Notes: a model not told the origin generated them from the sequence alone. Shown: positions 7,457 to 15,437, counted from the first letter of the stretch. The stretch: 64,000 nt of DNA from Microbacterium croceum (GCF_023091245.1 NZ_JAHWXN010000001.1:1302001-1366000); one strand, 5' to 3'. Program-made: numbers and translations.

Positions 7457-8446
7457 GTGAACTTTCTGATCCGAAGAATCCTTCTGGCAGTAGCGACGCT
7501 GCTGGTCGTATCGATCGTGACCTTTCTGCTGTTCTTTGCGGCGCCCTCAGACCCTGCTGAAGCCCTCTGCGGAGTGAGAGGGTGCGGTGAAGAACAACTC
7601 GCACAGATCCGGGCCACCTACGGCCTCGACCTCCCTCTCTACGTGCAGTACTTCACCTTCCTGGGCGGCATCTTCTTCGGTCGCCAGATCGGAGTCGGAG
7701 GCGCGGCGATCGACTGCGTCGCCCCCTGCTTCGGTGTGTCCATGCGCACGGGCGAGGCCGTCACCGACATCATCGCCCGGGGTATCCCCGTCACGCTGAG
7801 CATCGTCATCGGCGGCTTCGTCCTCTACATGATCATCGGCGTCGGCCTCGGAGTCCTCGCAGCCACTCGCCACCGCACCATCATCGACCGGATCGCCGTC
7901 GGCGGATCCATCGCCGGAGCCTCACTGCCGATCTTCTTCGTTGGCCTCATCCTCACCACCGTGCTGGTGTACGGCCTCGAAGTCCTTCCTCGCCCCGGAT
8001 ACGTCGACCCCACGAAAGACCTTGCGGGTTGGGCCGGCGGGATGCTGCTGCCGTGGATCACCCTGGCGATCGTGAACTCCGCGATCTACGCACGGTTGTC
8101 GCGGTCCGCGATGCTCGACGCTCTGTCACAGGACTTCATCCGCACGGCGCGGGCGAAGGGACTGAGCACAGGCACCGTCAACCTCAAGCACGCCCTCCGC
8201 GCAGCGATCACCCCTATCGTCACGATCGCCGGCCTGGACCTCGGAGCACAGCTGGGCGGAATCGCCATCCTCGAGAACGTCTTCGGCCTCAACGGCGTCG
8301 GACAGATCGCGGTCACCGCAGTCGCCGCTGTGAACTTCCCCGTCGTCATGGGAGTCGTCCTGCTCGCGGCGTTCTTCGTCGTCGTGATGAACCTGGTCAC
8401 AGACTCCATGCAACTAGTGCTCGACCCCCGGATCGAGAGGCGCTGA
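7457..8446 (+). CDS. ABC transporter permease, DppB/OppB type
   Basis: A 329-residue permease with the DppB N-terminus (LIRRILLAVATLLVVSIVTF), an extracytoplasmic region carrying several Cys residues, and five further membrane segments. The EAA-like loop is at about DFIRTARAKGLS. It pairs with the DppC-type permease encoded upstream to form the membrane channel. The GTG at 7457 gives the canonical first helix; no strong ribosome site is visible, so translation may be weak or coupled. The ATPase gene follows after one base. The insertion of about 20 residues with paired Cys near residues 77-90 is unusual for DppB and may be specific to this subfamily. Confidence 0.9.
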   Translation: MNFLIRRILLAVATLLVVSIVTFLLFFAAPSDPAEALCGVRGCGEEQLAQIRATYGLDLPLYVQYFTFLGGIFFGRQIGVGGAAIDCVAPCFGVSMRTGEAVTDIIARGIPVTLSIVIGGFVLYMIIGVGLGVLAATRHRTIIDRIAVGGSIAGASLPIFFVGLILTTVLVYGLEVLPRPGYVDPTKDLAGWAGGMLLPWITLAIVNSAIYARLSRSAMLDALSQDFIRTARAKGLSTGTVNLKHALRAAITPIVTIAGLDLGAQLGGIAILENVFGLNGVGQIAVTAVAAVNFPVVMGVVLLAAFFVVVMNLVTDSMQLVLDPRIERR

Positions 8447-8447
8447 C

Positions 8448-9320
8448 ATGTCCCAGCCATTCCTCGAGGTGACGAACCTCACCATCAAGACCCAGGCCGG
8501 CAAAGTCCTCGTCGACGATCTGTCCTTCGGTGTCGAGAAGGGGGAGACCCTCGCGATCATCGGTGAATCAGGATCCGGGAAGAGCCTCACCTGCCTCGCG
8601 ATCATGGGGCTGCTTGACCCCTTCATCATGAAGGTGAGCGGATCCATCCGCGTCGACGGCACCGAGCTGGTCGGCCTCCGGGAAGCGGGTTATCGGCGGC
8701 ACCGAGGATCGTCGATTGGCATGGTCTTTCAAGATCCGCTGACCGCACTCCATCCGTTCTTCACGGTCGGCGCTCAACTCGTCGAAGGGCTGCGAGTGCA
8801 CCGCCGCATCTCCAAGACGGAAGCACGAGACCTGTCCGTGGAGCTCCTCGAACGGGTGGGAATCGAGAACCCCGCCCAGCGGATGAAGCAGTACCCGCAT
8901 CAGTTCTCCGGCGGCATGAGGCAGCGAGTCGTCATCGCCATGGCCGTGGCCAACCGCCCGGGACTACTCCTGGCCGATGAGCCGACCACCGCTCTTGACG
9001 TCTCCGTACAAGCGCAGGTTCTCACGCTGCTCCGCTCCCTCACCGACGAGCTCGGCTCCGCTGTGCTGCACGTAACCCACGACCTCGGCGTCACCCGAGA
9101 ATCGGCGGACACCGTCCTCGTCATGCACAGCGGCCGCGTGCTCGAGCGCGGCCGCGTCTCCAAAGTGCTGCACACCCCCCGACATCCCTACACGCAGGCC
9201 CTGCTCGACAGCTACCCGACGCTCACCACGCCGCCCGAATCGACGCTGAAGCCCGCTGATGCCGCGCTCGCAGACCTGCCGCCCGTTGACTGGCGCGACC
9301 CGAAAGAAGAATCGGCATGA
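8448..9320 (+). CDS. ABC transporter ATPase, DppD/OppD type
   Basis: A 290-residue nucleotide-binding subunit. Walker A is GESGSGKS (about residues 42-49), the ABC signature is SGGMRQR, Walker B is LLLADEPT, and the H-loop is in VTHDLG. The C-terminal part keeps the HTPRHPYTQALL motif typical of oligopeptide-type ATPases, but the protein is about 30-40 residues shorter than most DppD and lacks the Cys-rich iron-sulfur tail seen in some. It overlaps the next ATPase gene by 4 bp (ATGA), so the two are probably translationally coupled and form a heterodimer. Confidence 0.92.
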   Translation: MSQPFLEVTNLTIKTQAGKVLVDDLSFGVEKGETLAIIGESGSGKSLTCLAIMGLLDPFIMKVSGSIRVDGTELVGLREAGYRRHRGSSIGMVFQDPLTALHPFFTVGAQLVEGLRVHRRISKTEARDLSVELLERVGIENPAQRMKQYPHQFSGGMRQRVVIAMAVANRPGLLLADEPTTALDVSVQAQVLTLLRSLTDELGSAVLHVTHDLGVTRESADTVLVMHSGRVLERGRVSKVLHTPRHPYTQALLDSYPTLTTPPESTLKPADAALADLPPVDWRDPKEESA

Positions 9321-10105
9321 CCACCGCCGCGGACTACCTGAAAGTCAACGACCTCGTCGTCGACTTCCGCACCAAGCGCCAACGAGCCGACCCGCGCACC
9401 AGACCCGCCGTCGGCGGAGTCGATTTCACCATCCCTCGCGGGTCCATCACAGGCCTGGTCGGAGAATCCGGATCCGGCAAGTCCACGTTCGGTCGTGTCC
9501 TCGTGGGGCTGCAACGCCCCACGTCCGGAGAGGTGGAGTTCGTTGACAAGGAACATGCCTCGCGCGCTCAAATGGTGTTCCAGGACCCGTACTCCTCGCT
9601 CAACCCACGACAGACCGTCCTCGAGCTGATCGGCATGCCGCTGCGCGTCGTCGGAATGAAATCCGCCAAGCAGCGCCGCGACCGTGTCCTCGAGATGCTC
9701 GGTTTCGTGGGGCTCACCGAAGAGCACCTCGATCGCTACCCGCACGAGTTCTCCGGGGGGCAACGCCAACGAATCGGCATTGCCCGTGCACTCGTCACGT
9801 CCCCAGATTTCATCGTCGCCGACGAACCGGTCTCTGGACTGGATGCCTCCGTGCAGGCGCAGGTGCTCGGGCTTCTGCGACGCTCCCGCGACGAGTTCGG
9901 TCTGACCATGCTGTTCATCAGCCACGATCTCGCCGTCACCCGTTACCTGTGTGAGCACATCGCGGTGATGCAGCACGGTCACATCGTCGAGGTCGGCACC
10001 CGCGACGAGGTCTTCAACAACCCGCAGCACCCCTATACGCGCGCGTTGCTCGCCGCGGTCCCGGGGGAGGGCCCGGCGCCCGCAGATCGAGAGGAAGCAC
10101 CGTGA
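9317..10105 (+). CDS. ABC transporter ATPase, DppF/OppF type
   Basis: A 262-residue second nucleotide-binding subunit. Walker A is GESGSGKS, the Q-loop region reads QMVFQDPYSSLNPR, the signature is SGGQRQR, and Walker B is FIVADEPVSGLD. The QDPYSSLNPR block is characteristic of OppF/DppF rather than OppD. It starts inside the stop region of the preceding ATPase (ATGA) and its own stop overlaps the GTG start of the serine hydrolase gene (GTGA), tying transport and enzyme genes into one translational unit. Confidence 0.92.
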   Translation: MTTAADYLKVNDLVVDFRTKRQRADPRTRPAVGGVDFTIPRGSITGLVGESGSGKSTFGRVLVGLQRPTSGEVEFVDKEHASRAQMVFQDPYSSLNPRQTVLELIGMPLRVVGMKSAKQRRDRVLEMLGFVGLTEEHLDRYPHEFSGGQRQRIGIARALVTSPDFIVADEPVSGLDASVQAQVLGLLRRSRDEFGLTMLFISHDLAVTRYLCEHIAVMQHGHIVEVGTRDEVFNNPQHPYTRALLAAVPGEGPAPADREEAP

Positions 10106-11235
10106 GGTACACCGAACCGGTTGTGAGCTCATCGTTCGTCGCTCCGGGGCTCGAGGGTGTTCGCTCCGCGTTCTTGGCCAACTTCGAGCAGGGGCTGGAG
10201 GTGGGAAGCAGTTTCGCCGCATTCAAAGACGGGAAGAGGATCGTGGATCTCGCCGCGGGAGTGGCACACCCCATGACCCTGGAGCCCTACACCCGGGACA
10301 CCATCACGCTCTCATTCTCGGGAACCAAAGGGTTCGTCGCCATGTGCCTGGCAATCCTGCTGGATCGCGGTGAGATTGACCTCAACGAACCCGTCGTCCG
10401 ATACTGGCCAGAGTTTGGGCAGCACGGGAAACACACCATCACCGTTCGTGATGTCGTCACGCATCGGTCCCGGCTTCCCGGGATCGATGTCCCCGTGGAC
10501 TTCGACGACATCACGCACCCGCAACACATCGCCGCGATCCTCGCCGCTCAAGCACCCAGCACTGATCCGCGGGCGGGATTCTGCTACCACGCGCTCACCT
10601 ACGGGTGGCTGTGCGCGGAGCTCGTGCGCCGCGTAGACGGGCGCAGCATCGGCACCTTTTTCCGCGAAGAAGTGGCTGCACCCCTCGATGCGGAGGTTTG
10701 GATCGGTCTGCCCGACGATGTTCTGCCGCGCGTATCCCACCTCATCCCGGACCCCGACTGGATCACGAATCCCGCCCTCAACGGCGAACGGTTCTCGGTG
10801 GACCCGCTGTTCCGCTCGATCATCGGAAACCCGCCGATTCTCGACCCCGGCGACTACCGCTGGAACACGCGCGCACTCCGCCAAGCGGAGATGCCGGCCT
10901 CCAACGGTGCCGGCACAGCAGTCGGAATCGCGAGCCTCTATGCGGGATTCCCTCACCTCATCAGCCTTCCCACACTTAACCTCGTGACCTCGCCCCTGGA
11001 GTCCGGGTTCGATGAGACCTACAACTCGCACAGCACCTACGGTGTGGGGTTCTCCCTCAAAGACGATGAACCGGGCCGACCCGCCGCTGTCGGCGGCTAC
11101 GGGCATGCCGGCAATGGCGGCTCCGTGCATGGCTACTGGCCGGCGTCCGGAATCGCATACTCCTACCTCCCCAACCTGGCCCGTAAGACCGAGAGGGCCG
11201 CGCCGATCCTCGACGCGCTCTCCGCTGCGCTCTGA
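10102..11235 (+). CDS. Serine hydrolase of the beta-lactamase / EstB-like family
   Basis: A 377-residue enzyme with the serine beta-lactamase fold. The SxxK motif is S73-G-T-K76, the second catalytic segment is around YHALTYGW, and the third motif reads YGHAGNGG in place of KTG/HGG. No signal peptide is visible, so it acts in the cytoplasm. Relatives include esterases, amide hydrolases and D-aminopeptidases rather than true beta-lactamases. It is tied to the importer genes by GTGA overlap, so it probably hydrolyses the imported compound (ester, lactone, lactam or amide). The substrate is unknown. Confidence 0.85.
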   Translation: MRYTEPVVSSSFVAPGLEGVRSAFLANFEQGLEVGSSFAAFKDGKRIVDLAAGVAHPMTLEPYTRDTITLSFSGTKGFVAMCLAILLDRGEIDLNEPVVRYWPEFGQHGKHTITVRDVVTHRSRLPGIDVPVDFDDITHPQHIAAILAAQAPSTDPRAGFCYHALTYGWLCAELVRRVDGRSIGTFFREEVAAPLDAEVWIGLPDDVLPRVSHLIPDPDWITNPALNGERFSVDPLFRSIIGNPPILDPGDYRWNTRALRQAEMPASNGAGTAVGIASLYAGFPHLISLPTLNLVTSPLESGFDETYNSHSTYGVGFSLKDDEPGRPAAVGGYGHAGNGGSVHGYWPASGIAYSYLPNLARKTERAAPILDALSAAL

Positions 11236-11245
11236 AAGGACTTCC

Positions 11246-11968
11246 ATGTACGCCAAGAAAGCACGCATCGGATTGCTCATCCCTTCCCTCAACGTCGTCG
11301 CCGAGCAAGACTTCTTCCGTCTTCTCCCCGACGGATACCAGGCGATCTCCACCCGCATTCGGTTCGAGGGCGGAGGAAAAGCAGGTCTCGCCCGGATGAA
11401 TGAGGAAGTGAGCAGCGGAACCTCCCTCCTCGTCACTGCCGGTGTCGACGCCGTGGGTTTCATCTGCACCTCCGGGAGCTTCATCGACGGCCCCGAGGGA
11501 GAACAGAAGCTCATCGAGAGCATCCGGTCAGAACTTCCCGAAACCACCCCGGTGATTACCACCTCCTATGCGATCGTCGACGCACTAAAGCACATGGACA
11601 TCTCACGCATTGCGCTCGTCACCCCGTACGGGGATGATCTCAACGCGCTCGAAGTGGACTACTTCCAGTCCGCGGGCCTGGACGTGAAGCGATTCGCGTC
11701 GTTGTACGTCGGCGCTGCTGTCGAGGCCGGACGCCAGGATGATGACGCCGCCTACAACCTCGCCCGACAGTTCGACCGGGACGACCTGGACGCGATCGTG
11801 ATCAGCTGCACCAACCTCCCCGCAATAGACGCAATCGATCGGCTCGAGAAGGAAACCGGGCTTCCCGTGATCACCAGCAACCAGGCCACCCTGTGGCAGC
11901 TGCTGCGCGCGCTGGGATGGTCGGGCTCACTCCCCGGATACGGGGCACTGCTACGAGACAACCTCTAA
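11246..11968 (+). CDS. Asp/Glu racemase-superfamily enzyme (maleate isomerase / arylmalonate decarboxylase type)
   Basis: A 240-residue protein starting MYAKKARIGLLIPSLN, as in maleate cis-trans isomerases and arylmalonate decarboxylases. Both potential catalytic cysteines are present: C74 in GFICTSGS and C188 in VISCTN. Arylmalonate decarboxylases keep only the second Cys, so the two-Cys pattern favours an isomerase or racemase. The ATG at 11246 follows AAAGGA. Together with a nitrilase-fold amidohydrolase next door it suggests conversion of an amide to a small dicarboxylate followed by isomerisation, as in N-heterocycle pathways (nicotinate breakdown yields maleamate then maleate). That pathway link is inference. 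Confidence 0.85.
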   Translation: MYAKKARIGLLIPSLNVVAEQDFFRLLPDGYQAISTRIRFEGGGKAGLARMNEEVSSGTSLLVTAGVDAVGFICTSGSFIDGPEGEQKLIESIRSELPETTPVITTSYAIVDALKHMDISRIALVTPYGDDLNALEVDYFQSAGLDVKRFASLYVGAAVEAGRQDDDAAYNLARQFDRDDLDAIVISCTNLPAIDAIDRLEKETGLPVITSNQATLWQLLRALGWSGSLPGYGALLRDNL

Positions 11969-11978
11969 GGAGCCGAAC

Positions 11979-12782
11979 ATGCGCATCAACCTCATTCAGG
12001 CCTCCAGCCCCGACAACGAAGACATCACCACTCGCCGCGCACGCATCGCCGACATGGTGCTCAGCACGCGCGGTGACCTCGTCGTCCTCCCCGAGCTGTG
12101 GCCCGTCGGCTACAACAACTTCGACCAGTACGCCGAAACCGCCGAGCCAATGAACGGCGCAACCATCACCGATGCCTCGGTGTGGGCGCGCACCCTCGGC
12201 TCCTACGTGCACGTGGGGAGCTTTGTCGAAGATGCCGGCGACGGAAAGTTCCACAACACGACTGCGCTCATCAACCCCGACGGCGAACTCATCCACTCCT
12301 ACCGGAAAATGCATGTCTTCGGCTACAAATCTCTCGAAGCAGAGCTGCTCGCCCCCGGAGAATCGATCACCGCAACCACCTGGCCGTTCGGCGAGGTCGG
12401 GTCAACCACCTGCTACGACCTTCGGTTCCCCGAACTCTGGCGCGGACTCGTAGATGAAGGTGCCGAGACCGTCATCACCCCCGCAGCCTGGCCACAGGCG
12501 CGTCTCGCACACTGGCGCCTCTTCACCTCCGCCCGAGCAGTCGAGAACCAGATGCTCATCATCGCCTGCAACGCTGCCGGGGAACAGCGCGGAGTCACCC
12601 TCGCGGGCCACTCCCGCGTCATCGATCCCTGGGGAAACGTCCTGCTCGAAGCCGATGACGCAGAAGGCATCTTCAGCATCGACGTCGACCCAGACATCGT
12701 CCGCCAAGTGCGAGCGGAATTCCCCGTACTCGGCGACAGAAAACTCACGTTCGGCCCCCGACCCACTGAAAGGCCGGCATGA
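11979..12782 (+). CDS. Carbon-nitrogen hydrolase (nitrilase superfamily amidohydrolase)
   Basis: A 267-residue enzyme with the nitrilase catalytic triad in order: Glu39 in LVVLPELWP, Lys110 in YRKMHVFG and Cys145 in TTCYDLRFPELWR. The CYDLRFPEL context is typical of amidases and omega-amidases of this superfamily rather than true nitrilases. It hydrolyses a C-N bond, most likely releasing ammonia from an amide, in the cytoplasm. The gene starts 10 bp after the racemase-like gene and overlaps the next gene by 4 bp (ATGA), so it belongs to the same operon. The substrate is not identified. Confidence 0.88.
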   Translation: MRINLIQASSPDNEDITTRRARIADMVLSTRGDLVVLPELWPVGYNNFDQYAETAEPMNGATITDASVWARTLGSYVHVGSFVEDAGDGKFHNTTALINPDGELIHSYRKMHVFGYKSLEAELLAPGESITATTWPFGEVGSTTCYDLRFPELWRGLVDEGAETVITPAAWPQARLAHWRLFTSARAVENQMLIIACNAAGEQRGVTLAGHSRVIDPWGNVLLEADDAEGIFSIDVDPDIVRQVRAEFPVLGDRKLTFGPRPTERPA

Positions 12783-13468
12783 CCCCGCCCCGTGAAGCTC
12801 TCATCGATCTTCCCGAACTCCACAACCCAAAAGTAGTCGTCGTCGGATATGCAGGACGGGATCTTGCCTCAGTCCAGCACCACATCGACGAGCTCGCCGC
12901 CATCGGCGTGGCCCCGCCCCCCGAGGTTCCCATGCTGTACCCCATGCCCCAGGAGACTCTGGAACGCTCCGCCGCGATCGAGGTGCAGGGCCGCGGGACG
13001 TCCGGAGAGGTAGAGCCCGTTCTCGTGCGGGCAGGATCCCGCTGGTACCTCACCATCGGCTCCGATCACACAGACCGAGATCTCGAAGTCCAAGACATCC
13101 TTCTCTCCAAGCAGGTATGCGGGAAGCCCATCGCGTCGCAAGCGATCGCCCTCGATGGCGACCCGACTGACGGGGCTGCCGATGCCCTATGGGACTCCGC
13201 GCACATGGACAGCTGGGTGGATGGTGTGCCCTATCAGAGCGGACCACTCTCCACCCTTCGTCACCCCAGCGACCTCATCGAGCGCGTTACCGCAGCCAAC
13301 GACACCACCGGCGATCTCGTGATCTTCGGCGGAACCGTACCCCTGATTGACGGCACGTTCCGACCCGGCCAGGTGTTCACCGCGACCCTGGCAGTGCCAG
13401 GCGTTGACTCACTCCACCTCGCATACACAACCACCGTCTCGAAAGAAGAAACCGATGAACAAGCCTGA
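12779..13468 (+). CDS. DUF2848-family protein
   Basis: A 229-residue protein that I place in DUF2848 from conserved blocks: an N-terminal VVVVGYAGRDLASVQHHIDEL, then EVPMLYPMP, TSGEVEPVLV and a central GSDHTDRDLE. The acidic/His cluster SDHTDRD suggests a metal or substrate site. No function is established that I know of. It is encoded between the amidohydrolase and the cupin, with 4-bp and 14-bp overlaps, so it is likely needed for the same catabolic step, for example as a hydrolase or isomerase of the ring-opened product. Confidence 0.75.
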   Translation: MTPPREALIDLPELHNPKVVVVGYAGRDLASVQHHIDELAAIGVAPPPEVPMLYPMPQETLERSAAIEVQGRGTSGEVEPVLVRAGSRWYLTIGSDHTDRDLEVQDILLSKQVCGKPIASQAIALDGDPTDGAADALWDSAHMDSWVDGVPYQSGPLSTLRHPSDLIERVTAANDTTGDLVIFGGTVPLIDGTFRPGQVFTATLAVPGVDSLHLAYTTTVSKEETDEQA

Positions 13469-13802
13469 AGTCGAATTCACTGACATCGAGACCGTGCCAG
13501 TCACCCCGTGTGCCGGCACCGTCGCAGAGCTAACCGAACGCATCCTCGCAGCGGACCCTGACAGCGGCACCGCCACCCGCATCCTGTACTTCGCCCCAGG
13601 ATGCGACACCACCCCCAACGGCGTCCAGATCCACGACTTCTGGGAAGAGGTCTACATCCTCAACGGCTCCATCACGGACACCCGCCTCGGACAGACCTTC
13701 ACAGCCGGAATGTACGCCGTCCGGCCCCCCGGAATGCCCCACGGCCCCTGGACCTCCACCGAAGGCGCCCAAACCTACGAAGTGCGATACCCGGCGTCCT
13801 AA
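13455..13802 (+). CDS. Small cupin-domain protein
   Basis: A 115-residue single-domain cupin. The first metal-binding segment reads IHDFWEEVYILNGSI and the second is RPPGMPHGPW, giving His, Glu and a second-motif His as in ChrR-like or dioxygenase-like cupins. It is the last gene of the operon; its ATG at 13455 lies inside the end of the DUF2848 gene. Possible roles are metal-dependent isomerase, dioxygenase or sensor of the pathway product. A hairpin terminator follows 50 bp downstream. Confidence 0.8.
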   Translation: MNKPEVEFTDIETVPVTPCAGTVAELTERILAADPDSGTATRILYFAPGCDTTPNGVQIHDFWEEVYILNGSITDTRLGQTFTAGMYAVRPPGMPHGPWTSTEGAQTYEVRYPAS

Positions 13803-13852
13803 CACCAAGCGCCCCGACCGAGCTCAAACTAGCTGCTCCTGTCGATACAGTC

Positions 13853-13888
13853 GCGGCCACCGCTGAACGTCGATCCAGTGGTGGCCGC
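13853..13888 (+). terminator. Terminator hairpin of the catabolic operon
   Basis: GCGGCCACCGCTG (13853-13865) pairs with CAGTGGTGGCCGC (13876-13888), a 13-bp stem with one G-U pair and a 10-nt loop, 50 bp after the cupin stop codon. No U-tract. Confidence 0.7.
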
Positions 13889-13969
13889 GTCCGCGTCTAT
13901 GACGATCGCGCGGTCAACGTTTAAAGACTGCCGTGCCGGGTCGTCACCCCTGACTAACCGCAGACGGGG

Positions 13970-13998
13970 AAGGGTCGAGTCCCCAGTATTCGACCCTT
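13970..13998. terminator. Second hairpin after the catabolic operon
   Basis: AAGGGTCGA (13970-13978) and TCGACCCTT (13990-13998) form a perfect 9-bp stem with an 11-nt loop. It may be a backup terminator for either strand. Confidence 0.5.
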
Positions 13999-14216
13999 CA
14001 CTGACGTCCGCCTGGCGGAGTCCCGCGAGACGCTGCAGCCGCGGGGCACGATGCAGCGTACAAAAGGAGTAACCCTCGCAGTGACCACCGGCTAGGGTGC
14101 CCGCTCTCGTCACGGGTGAGGATCCAGCTGCGGGTCGAAGGCTCCCGCACGAACGTTCGGCCAGACTCGCTTACGGTGTAAGTCCTTGCGATCGGCTGAC
14201 CACCACCGCCCACCGA

Positions 14217-14234
14217 AAACGATCGTTTCCGGCG
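14217..14234. repeat. 18-bp direct repeat near element end, right copy
   Basis: This is the same AAACGATCGTTTCCGGCG as at 3405-3422, in the same orientation. The 12-bp palindrome at its start makes either orientation equivalent for a dimeric protein. Confidence 0.6.
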
Positions 14235-14360
14235 GGCGCACCGAGGTCGCCGGCCGACTGCACGACACGCCGGTCCCTCAGCTGCCGAAACATCATGCCG
14301 GAACATGTTGCGCCGAAACGGTCCGCCCGACTTTTAGGCAGGGTGAGAGCGAAACGCGAT

Positions 14361-14469
14361 TACCGACAAGTTTCGTGAGACAACCGGCAGTTTGTGCGGC
14401 GCACCACTTACCCGTCTTTCCGGGGATGCCCTGTCTCACCAACCGACAGCTCTCGCGAGATCGGACACA
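14361..14469 (-). repeat. Right terminal region of the 11-kb element
   Basis: The outer 27 bp (14443-14469) are the inverted partner of the left tip. A second copy of the unit, read on the minus strand as TCTCACGAAACTTGTCGGTA, lies at 14361-14380. The two copies are about 80 bp apart, unlike the four tandem copies at the left end, so the ends are asymmetric as in IS21-type elements. Confidence 0.75.
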
Positions 14470-14540
14470 TTGGATGCGCGTGATCGGGGCGGAGCACGTC
14501 GACCAGGACGGGCCACGCGCCCCTGACCGGCATCCGCGAC

Positions 14541-15437
14541 TCACCGCCCCTGCGGCGAGATCACCAACCGCGTGCCCCACGGGTCGGCGAGATGCAGGCT
14601 GCGACCGTCGTCGGCGCCGTGGATCCCGTGACCGAGCACCCGTTCCGCCATCGCCTCGACGTCGTCGCGGGTCGGCACCTGGATGCGCACATCGCCGAGC
14701 CCGAGGGAGGCGGCACGGGGTCCGGCCCCGGCGCTCTGCCAGGTGTTCATGCCGATGTGATGGTGGTAGCCGCCGGCAGAGACGAACAGGGCCGATCCCA
14801 GATCGGCGGTGACGTCGAGGCCGAGCACGTCGACGTAGAACCGCTTCGCCGTGGGGATGTCGCCCACCTGCAGGTGCACGTGACCGATCGCCGCGGTGTC
14901 TCCGGCGGTGGCCGCATCCTCGTCGAGCCACTGCCGCAGGAACGCATTCGGGTCGAGCGGGAGGGAGTCCATCACCACACCGCCGCCCGGTGTCCGCTGC
15001 CACTCGCCGCGAGGGCGGTCATGGTAGAGCTCGAGGCCGTTGCCCTCGGGATCGGTGAAGTAGAACGCCTCGCTGACGAGGTGGTCCGCTGAGCCCGTGA
15101 AGGTCTGGGGCACCCGCTGGGCCATCTGGAAGAGCGAGGATGCGAGCTGCTGCGGATCCTGGAACAGGATGGCCGTGTGATAGAGCCCGGCGCCGCGGGG
15201 GTTCGCCGCGGGGAGGTCCCTTTCCTGCCGCAGCGTCATGATCTTCTGCGCGCCGCGTCCGAGCACGGCAGAGGCGCCGGAGTGCTCGAGCACATCGAGC
15301 GTGACGGCATCGCGGTAGTAAGCGGTCATGGCGTCGAGGTCGCGGACGAGCAGCTCGACGGTGTCCATCTGCGTGCCGTCGGGCGCGGCTCCTGTCGTCG
15401 CCGTCGGAGTCGAGCGCCAGTCCCCGGGCGAAGACAT
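14541..15437 (-). CDS. VOC-family ring-cleavage dioxygenase-like protein (CatE type)
   Basis: A 298-residue protein made of two vicinal-oxygen-chelate modules. Metal-ligand candidates are His in GLYHTAILF, Glu in GNGLELYHD, His in IGHVHLQV and the later YHHHIGMNTW block. The arrangement matches the catechol-2,3-dioxygenase-like CatE proteins of firmicutes and actinobacteria. Its start codon shares one base with the stop of the DoxX-like gene (TGATG), so the two are coupled. A longer start at 15446 is possible. In Bacillus the equivalent catDE pair protects against quinones and catechols; the same role is inferred here from the order DoxX-CatE plus divergent MarR. Confidence 0.85.
   Translation of the reverse strand: MSSPGDWRSTPTATTGAAPDGTQMDTVELLVRDLDAMTAYYRDAVTLDVLEHSGASAVLGRGAQKIMTLRQERDLPAANPRGAGLYHTAILFQDPQQLASSLFQMAQRVPQTFTGSADHLVSEAFYFTDPEGNGLELYHDRPRGEWQRTPGGGVVMDSLPLDPNAFLRQWLDEDAATAGDTAAIGHVHLQVGDIPTAKRFYVDVLGLDVTADLGSALFVSAGGYHHHIGMNTWQSAGAGPRAASLGLGDVRIQVPTRDDVEAMAERVLGHGIHGADDGRSLHLADPWGTRLVISPQGR

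Larger units (their letters stand above)
13803..14442. other. Gene-free DNA between the catabolic operon and the right end of the element
   Basis: I see no convincing protein gene in these ~640 bp. The stretch contains two hairpins (13853-13888 and 13970-13998), the right copy of the 18-bp direct repeat (14217-14234), and inner terminal units from about 14361. No remnant of a transposase frame was recognised. Confidence 0.6.
3290..14469. mobile_element. 11.18-kb transposon-like unit with IS21-type ends, catabolic cargo, no transposase
   Basis: The left end begins TGTGTCCGATCTCACGAGAG and the reverse complement of the right end begins TGTGTCCGATCTCGCGAGAG. The inverted match runs 27 bp with two mismatches (3290-3316 against 14443-14469). 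The element is flanked on both sides by TTGGA (3285-3289 and 14470-14474), a 5-bp direct repeat that fits a target duplication. Each end also has internal copies of a TCTCACGA...TGTCGG unit. TG...CA tips, repeated transposase-site-like units and a short duplication are hallmarks of IS21-family elements. No istA/istB-like gene or other transposase is inside; the cargo is a GntR regulator, an ABC importer and five enzyme or accessory genes. Movement would need a transposase in trans. The structure is seen directly; the IS21 assignment is inference. Confidence 0.8.

Noticed and set aside
13940..14000. A tRNA-like fragment around GGTCGAGTCCCC
   Set aside because: The T-loop-like string is explained by the perfect 9-bp hairpin at 13970-13998; no acceptor or anticodon stem could be formed around it.
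14470..14480. A longer target duplication (ATTGG or TTGGAT) for the 11-kb element
   Set aside because: With TG...CA tips the direct repeat is exactly TTGGA; the next bases differ (A before it on the left, C/A context on the right) or belong to the tips.
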